Source: Nematostella vectensis (taxonomy: Eukaryota; Cnidaria; Anthozoa; Actiniaria; Edwardsiidae). From it: a DNA stretch of 21,264 bases. Positions within the stretch are counted from its first letter, which is position 1. Each line of letters opens with the position of its first letter. Shown in pieces: positions 16,601 through 21,264 of the stretch. The translations under genes and the position numbers were made by a program. The notes under the pieces were generated by a model. That model was not told the DNA's origin, searched no databases, and was given only the letters and a program-made list of their open reading frames with translations. The stretch is from assembly GCF_932526225.1 (NCBI RefSeq), contig NW_026019269.1, positions 1-21,264 of the forward strand. The letters run 5' to 3'.

Positions 16601-16989
16601 AGAAAGCACGGTGCGCAAAGCATCGTGAACACGAATCAAGGGTTGGAAGAGACTTCTAGTGATAACCTTTCCGTGCAACAAAATGGATAATACCAAAGTT
16701 AGAAAGCACCACACAAAAAAAAACAATTCGCATTTTTTTTAATTTTACAGCACGTCTAGAAGCCCTCTCTCAAAGGCCCCCAACGAGACTAATCAAAAGT
16801 CAGCACAAAAAGCCGCACAAAAAGAAATCCATGTGGAATTTAGCTAACCGGGTGCGCAGTAAAAACGGACAGCGAAACAGCGCCGGACGTATCCGGTCCG
16901 AGACCGAACAAGCAAAGACCAAAAATAAAACATCGGGTGCCACGCCCTCCCATCAAAACAAAACGCGACAACGAAAGCCTACTAGATAA
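13608..16989 (+). CDS. host gene of C22orf15/CXorf65 type, five exons (181 aa)
   Basis: Exons 13608-13635, 14209-14295, 14698-14814, 16382-16456 and 16751-16989 sum to 546 nt, 182 codons with the TAA. All four introns are phase 1 with GT-AG ends: donors GAG|GTAAGG, GAG|GTGAGA, AAA|GTAGGT, CTGG|GTAAGT; acceptors ATCTCAG, TTCATAG, AATTGCAG, TTTTACAG. The product starts MAFITVRFGDDDEDELFNPN, then NLLENIRRRCRC, TLDLSDEEGDLKNL, ETFVLVKIE, YTSMLNDLE and a Lys/Arg-rich tail. Short N-terminal beta-grasp-like start, FNPN, Cys-rich helix, DLSDEEG and a closing 'FVLVKIE' strand match my memory of the small C22orf15/CXorf65 family of ciliated animals. Function unknown. AATAAA at 17123. Introns carry a MITE and three tandem arrays. 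Confidence 0.8.
14416..14657. mobile_element. MITE with TA target duplication (Tc1/mariner-like ends)
   Basis: Inverted arms TACACCTATTTCAATTAAG (14418 onward) and its complement ending at 14655, with further matching bases (TTGAC) inside. Each side is flanked by TA (14416-14417 and 14656-14657). About 238 bp, no coding capacity, lies in intron 2 of the host gene. TA duplications are typical of Tc1/mariner-type elements. Confidence 0.7.
14773..15145 (+). repeat. minisatellite of about 80-90 bp overlapping exon 3 and its donor
   Basis: Units carry GAGACCTTC-type cores at 14787, 14875, 14956, 15039 and about 15131, each followed by (G/A)TCAAGATAGAAAG-like sequence. The first unit is the 3' end of exon 3 with its splice donor; the rest are diverged copies in intron 3. 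Confidence 0.8.
15203..16200 (+). repeat. 38-bp satellite array, about 26 copies
   Basis: Unit GTTGCATCATGGGTAGATTA plus TACACGAGGTAGAGTTAT, with variant classes (GAGTAG, ACACAC, CATTATGGG, GAAACAGC). Variant order recurs at 228 bp (six units) and 266 bp (seven units), showing block duplication. Lies in intron 3 of the host gene. Confidence 0.95.
16437..16600 (+). repeat. 54-bp minisatellite carrying exon 4 end and splice donor, 3 copies
   Basis: Core GCAACCCGAAACTGCTGG then GTAAGTATGC and GCTTGCCCTATGTTGCC. The first copy holds the true exon 4 end and donor; copy two keeps GTAAGT, copy three has GTTAGT. Confidence 0.9.
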
Positions 16990-17122
16990 TGAGCCCCTCT
17001 TCCCGTAAGGTTCTTGAAAAATTTCACATTGTTTAATAACACACTGATATTTTATTGATCTTTCTAAGTATAAGCGTGCTTAGAAAACTATGGATATATA
17101 TTTATTCAGTACCTAAACACCG

Positions 17123-17128
17123 AATAAA
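17123..17128 (+). terminator. poly(A) signal AATAAA of the C22orf15/CXorf65-like gene
   Basis: AATAAA 134 nt after the TAA at 16989; the nearest forward signal I see. Confidence 0.5.
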
Positions 17129-17423
17129 ATAGTACTTTTCCACTTGCTCAATATTTACTTCCTCCCTCTCTACTCTCCTGGTAGTTATAACAGTGTCAGG
17201 GGCATTTTAAATAAATAAGATACAATTTAAAAAGGAATCCAGAAAGTAGACAAGACTATTCTATCCATAACAGAAAATTAGAAGAAAAAAAAACTCGCGG
17301 CATTGTGACAGGTAACGAGTGTAAAAAAACACTTGTAATCAATCAGTGCGATTGCATTTCCTCACCAAGGGGTGTAATAGCCCCGTCAAAAAGCGAGGCA
17401 ACAAGGGAGTTCGGGGGCATACG

Positions 17424-17945
17424 GCATTGCGAGTTGGGGTCCTTGCGAATTGGGGTCCGTGCGAATTGGGGTCCTTGGGAAATGGGGTCCATGCCAGTTG
17501 GGGTCCTTGGGAATTGGGGTCCTTGCGAGTTGGGGTCCTTGGGAAATGGGGTCAGTGCGAATGGGGGTCCTTGGGAATAGGGGTACTTGCGAAATGGGGT
17601 CCTTGTGAATTGGGGTCCTTGGGAATTGAGGTCCTTGGGAATTGAGGTCCTTGCGAATTGGGGTCCTTGGGAATTGGGGTCCTTGGGAATAGGGGTCCTT
17701 GCGAAATGGGTCCTTGGGAATAGGGGTCCTTGCGAATTGGGGCCCTTGGGAATAGGGGTCCTTGCGAAATGGGGTCCTTGGGAATAGGGGTCCTTGCAAA
17801 ATGGGGTCCTTGGGAATTGGGGTCCTTGCGAAATGGGGTCCTTGGGAATTGGGACCTTTGCAAATTGGGGTCCTTGGGAATAGGGGTCCTTGCGAAATGG
17901 GGTCCTTAGGAATAGGGGTCCTTGCGAAATGGGGTCCTTGGGAAC
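17424..17945. repeat. 16-bp minisatellite, about 33 copies
   Basis: Unit GGGGTCCTTGCGAAAT or GGGGTCCTTGGGAATT, classes mixed. As 16 is not a multiple of three and the unit lacks stops, long open frames appear in several frames on both strands; they are not genes. Lies beyond the 3' end of the RSRC2-like gene. Confidence 0.95.
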
Positions 17946-18100
17946 AGTAAGCTGCGCTGTTCCGACGGCACCACTTAGCAACATGGCATCATGGGAAATT
18001 AGGCCCCTGGAAATGAAGTCTTAACCTGCTATACTGGTCTGCACCATGACATCAAGAATCATGGAGGCTTGGGTCGCTCGGAACAGAATCATATATCTTT

Positions 18101-18747
18101 TTACCGCTAGCATAATGTATCATGGGAACTTGGTAGCCGATCCTTATAAGGTATACCGCTAGCATAAGGTATCATGGGAACTTGGGTCCTTGGTAGCCGA
18201 GCCCTATAAGGTATACCGCTAGCATAAGGTATCATGGGAACTTGGGTCCTTGGTAGCCGAGCCCTATAAGGTATACCGCTAGCATAAGGTATCATGGGAA
18301 CTTGGGTCCTTGGTAGCCGAGCCCTATAAGGTATACCGCTAGCATAAGGTATCATGGGAACTTGGGTCCTTGGTAGCCGAGCCCTATAAGGTATACCGCT
18401 AGCATAAGGTATCATGGGAACTTGGGTCCTTGGTAGCCGAGCCCTATAAGGTATACCGCTAGCATAAGGTATCATGGGAACTTGGGTCCTTGGTAGCCGA
18501 GCCCTATAAGGTATACCGCTAGCATAAGGTATCATGGGAACTTGGGTCCTTGGTAGCCGAGCCCTATAAGGTATACCGCTAGCATAAAGTATCATGGGAA
18601 CTTGGGTCCTTGGTAGCCGAGCCCTATAAGGTATACCGCTAGCATAAGGTATCATGGGAACTTGGGTCCTTGGTAGCCGAGCCCTATAAGGTATACCGCT
18701 AGCATAAAGTATCATGGGAACTTGGGTCCTTGGTAGCCGAGCCCTAT
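18101..18747. repeat. 60-bp minisatellite, about 10-11 copies, entering the last RSRC2-like codons
   Basis: Near-identical 60-bp units (TACCGCTAGCATAAGGTATC, then ATGGGAACTTGGGTCCTTGG, then TAGCCGAGCCCTATAAGGTA) with nine full copies from 18181 to 18720 and partial ends. The rightmost partial unit is coding on the minus strand and supplies GLGYQGPKFP and the TGA. Confidence 0.95.
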
Positions 18748-20405
18748 GCCGCTTTTTCCGCCAGCACCTCGCGACAGCTGAAAGGCACGTGATCGTTCGA
18801 ACTCAATCTCAAGGTTGTGCAGGAGCTCGCTCTGACCTTGGCCTTCAGGCTTGGCGGCTGCGGGAGTACTCTCTAGCTGAGAGTCTTGCGCTTCTCCCCC
18901 CTTGATACCCATCAGTCGGCGGAACTTGGGGTCCATCTCGGAGGTGTAGCTTGCCGCGCTCCACTGACCTGGGGGAGCAGCTGCCTGAAAACACGATGGG
19001 GCAGTCTAAAGTTTTACCAATCCACCCTTAGCTTGGTTTCCCCATACTAAACAGAATGGGGCACTTTAAAGTTTTACCAATCCACCCTAAGCTCAGTTTT
19101 CCCATACTAAACAGAATGGGGCAGTTTTATCAATCCATCCAACCCTTACTATCTCCTCTTTGAGAAAACCCCTATGGCTCAACGCTACGGACAGTTTGTT
19201 TATGTTTTTTTATCGAGTAGATATTATATCATTGAGCATGTAAAAACCTCTCTACATTTGGGACTGTAAGCCCTTCGTCTTCTCGCATAAGTACGTCAAT
19301 CACGAGGTCCCGTCCCTCGTGGACGCATAAGAACCGCTGGATACGCTGTCACAGTTTTTACACAATAAATCTGACTCATAACTGCAAAGTGCGAGGAGCA
19401 GTTGGTGTTTATATAATAAAACAACCAGGTGCATGTGGAGCACTAAAAGACTTTGTTTTTAGGCATTTTTCTTGTCAATAAATGAGGATGTTCCTCAGTT
19501 GTTGTGCCTCATTACCTCTTTTTTCTTGCCGCTCCATAACAACTTCTTCTTCTCCTGCTGCACTTTGTACTGCTGAGGGTTGACCACCGCAGGGTTCAGG
19601 TAGCCGGGCATGTTGATTGCTTTGGCCTGGGTCTGAGCCTGTTGGCGCAAGACCTCTGCGTGCGCCGCTAGTTTCGCTTGGACCTCTTCTGATGTGGGCG
19701 CGCGAACGGGAACAGCTGGGGCTGCGATATAAGAGAGAATTCAACGTGGAGACATATTTTGTGTAGGAATAATTTGGTTTACATTTTCAAAAAAACGTAC
19801 AAACAGCACCAGCTATCTGATCCCCTGAGGTGTTGACTCTAATGCTGCTTGCTGGCGCTGTGCTGGCATGTACTCGTGTGGAGTAATTTTGCCGATAGTC
19901 CCCTTGACGCGTGGTCAATCTATCAGGGCATTGTCCGCTGGGTCATGATGGTTGTTGTTGATAGTTTGAATAATGAAGATAAGAGACCTTTTATGCCTGA
20001 CAGGAAAGACAATACTCTCCAGCGTTCATAAGACAGACATACTGCACGGGATTTATTAAGGTGTTGCGAGGGGGCAAACATAACCTATTTTAGTAGATAT
20101 TTTCTTGTCAAAATACAAGAAATCTCGTCACTTTAGCTTTCGATAGGATTGCTATTCCGGTACTGTTAAAAAATTAAAGAAAAATGCGGAGAGGTTTAAA
20201 AACATTGACTTACTTTTGACCACAGGTGTGCACGGCCCAGGTGAACGTCGGAATCTGTCACGCCTTCCCCTCCTGTCATCACGGTAGCGGTCGCGGTCAC
20301 CGTCACGCCGTCCCCTGTCACGGTCATAGCGATCGCGATCGCTGTCACGCCTTCCACGATCACGGTCATATCGGTCCCGATCACGATCACGGTCACGGTC
20401 ACGGT
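18712..20405 (-). CDS. host RSRC2-like Arg/Ser-rich coiled-coil gene, last three exons (5' part outside window)
   Basis: Leftward exons 20405-20214, 19721-19516 and 18984-18712; reading phases fit at both junctions (phase 1, then phase 0). Donors AAA|GTAAGT and GAG|GTAATG; acceptors TCTTAG, TATCGCAG and TTTTCAG. Exon 1 seen here encodes Arg-Asp repeats (RDRDRDRDRYDRDRGRR). Exon 2 encodes a helix (AKLAAHAEVLRQQAQTQAKA) and then MPGYLNPAVVNPQQY and KKKLLWSGKKKE. Exon 3 encodes MDPKFRRLMGIKGG, LEIEFERSRAFQLSRG and a Gly-rich end before TGA. The NPAVVNP / KKLLW / FRRLMGIK / LExEFExxR order matches the RSRC2 C-terminus, a nuclear splicing-associated type of protein. The last codons (QGPKFP, stop) lie inside the first unit of the 60-bp minisatellite. 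Confidence 0.75.
18991..19142. repeat. 60-bp tandem repeat, 2.5 copies, in an RSRC2-like intron
   Basis: GATGGGGCAGTCTAAAGTTT and related copies start at 18995, 19055 and 19115, directly upstream (minus strand) of the last exon's acceptor. Confidence 0.85.
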
Positions 20406-21264
20406 CTAAGATGGATAGATAACAGAGAATCAAAAGAAGTTAGAACATAAAATTGAGAGAACAATGATGAGAGCAGTAATTCATAGACAGCCATTTACAA
20501 TACAATACAATAAACTTTATAGCTTGATAACTTTTGACAGTTTTCTAACCCATGGCCCTCCTAAAATATACTATACTAGATTATAAAAAAATATTTACAT
20601 AGTTGATCATATTACAATCAAAAGCAACTCTAGACTAATGTGAACTAAACAAAAATATTACTAGACTAAGAAACTGTAACTAGATACTTTGAAACTGTGC
20701 TACAAAGACAGCCACAAACACAACAAAATGTACAAACATGGATTACAGATGACAAAAACATGTACATGATGAAGCAAGCTTCACGTGAAGCTCGAGCACA
20801 TCGACAGTTCAAATAAAAGCGGCAAGAATAGCAAAAAAGTTCTTCGAGGTGCGAAACGTGGCTTAGGTGAGGCAAAAAAAAACTTTGCGAAGGTTTTTCT
20901 TAAACACAAGCGACAAATTCGGAAAAAAGGAGGAAGTAGCGAGCCTTTTCAATTCCGGGGTAAGAGAGTTAAATAAAGACACAACAGAAAAGGTGAAAGT
21001 TAGCTTGCCGGAATCCGTTCTAGGACGGGGCAGCGCAAGATTATTTGTAGTGGCGGCTCTTGTAGAACGCCCAGAAGAAGAAACAAAAGAAAAATTATTA
21101 TTATTATTAGATTTAGAAGGCGAAATATTAAGAATTTTTTTCCATAAGTTTTTAGGGTTTTCAATGTTGTTTTTATAGCATTATTAAATGCACTACTTGG
21201 TTGTGCGCGCGGCGGTATTGATTCCAGGAATCGTGCGTTTTAAAGGCCTTGTCATACGTACTTT
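20406..21264. other. region upstream of the visible RSRC2-like exons
   Basis: No exon of that gene recognised here, so its 5' part lies beyond the window. There is a perfect 16-bp palindrome AGCTTCACGTGAAGCT at 20777-20792 with an E-box core. Two plus-strand frames, a Lys-rich one around 20810-20976 and one to 21178, have no ordinary long ATG start and no recognised domain. Confidence 0.4.

Noticed and set aside
17343-17984. Long frames on both strands with KDPYSQGPQ-type repeats
   Set aside because: Product of a 16-bp repeat with no stops, which keeps several frames open; array lies beyond a gene's 3' end.
15203-18000. GCATCATGGG shared by the 38-bp array and position 17985, resembling part of a ZNF143-type promoter motif
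   Set aside because: Match is short and incomplete, and the copies lie in introns and 3' flank.
18107-18715. 202-codon minus frame of 20-residue repeats
   Set aside because: Translation of the 60-bp minisatellite out of frame with the RSRC2-like coding sequence.
20867-21178. 103-codon plus frame near the right edge
   Set aside because: Non-convincing start, hydrophobic low-complexity end, no recognised domain or splice support strong enough for a gene call.

Overview
The window is a metazoan nuclear locus in two parts. Positions 1 to about 11,640-11,830 are a dense block of intact viral genes of the Polinton/adintovirus type, with more balanced base composition than its surroundings. The rest, to 21,264, is AT-rich host DNA with intron-containing genes, minisatellites and a small transposon. 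The host is probably an invertebrate, perhaps a cnidarian; that is a weak inference from gene content and repeat style.

Viral block: a rightward virion module encodes a penton-like minor capsid protein, a pVI-like small protein, the double jelly-roll major capsid protein, an adenain-type cysteine protease and an A32/FtsK-HerA-type packaging ATPase. A rightward cluster follows: one large Ser/Pro/Gly-rich basic protein, three small Arg-rich proteins (two of them tandem duplicates), a pX-like protein with a hydrophobic tail, and a helical protein. An accessory region holds a leftward DnaQ-like gene, a rightward RING-finger gene with a same-frame downstream extension, and a leftward orphan gene. 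Accessory promoters (8029-8287 and 11,385-11,640) carry TATA, CCAAT and palindromic CRE/ATF sites. Most virion genes from the ATPase rightward have only a short A/T box about 35-55 bp before the ATG. Convergent pairs share compact poly(A) signals. No polymerase or integrase gene is in view; they may lie left of the window.

Host part: manual exon joining gives a complete five-exon gene of the C22orf15/CXorf65 type (13,608-16,989, +), all introns phase 1, 182 codons including stop. Facing it on the minus strand are the three terminal exons of an RSRC2-like Arg/Ser-rich coiled-coil gene (20,405-18,712). Four minisatellites in or after these genes contain copies of an exon 3' end, a splice donor or the stop-codon region, so the arrays seem to have been seeded from coding-exon ends. 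A 38-bp satellite and a MITE sit in introns of the first gene.

The most notable leads are the RING gene with its predicted 279-nt in-frame intron that would swap a membrane anchor for a Pro/Arg-rich domain, the Q-(R/K)-G-G motifs shared by three presumed virion proteins, and the exon-end-seeded minisatellites.
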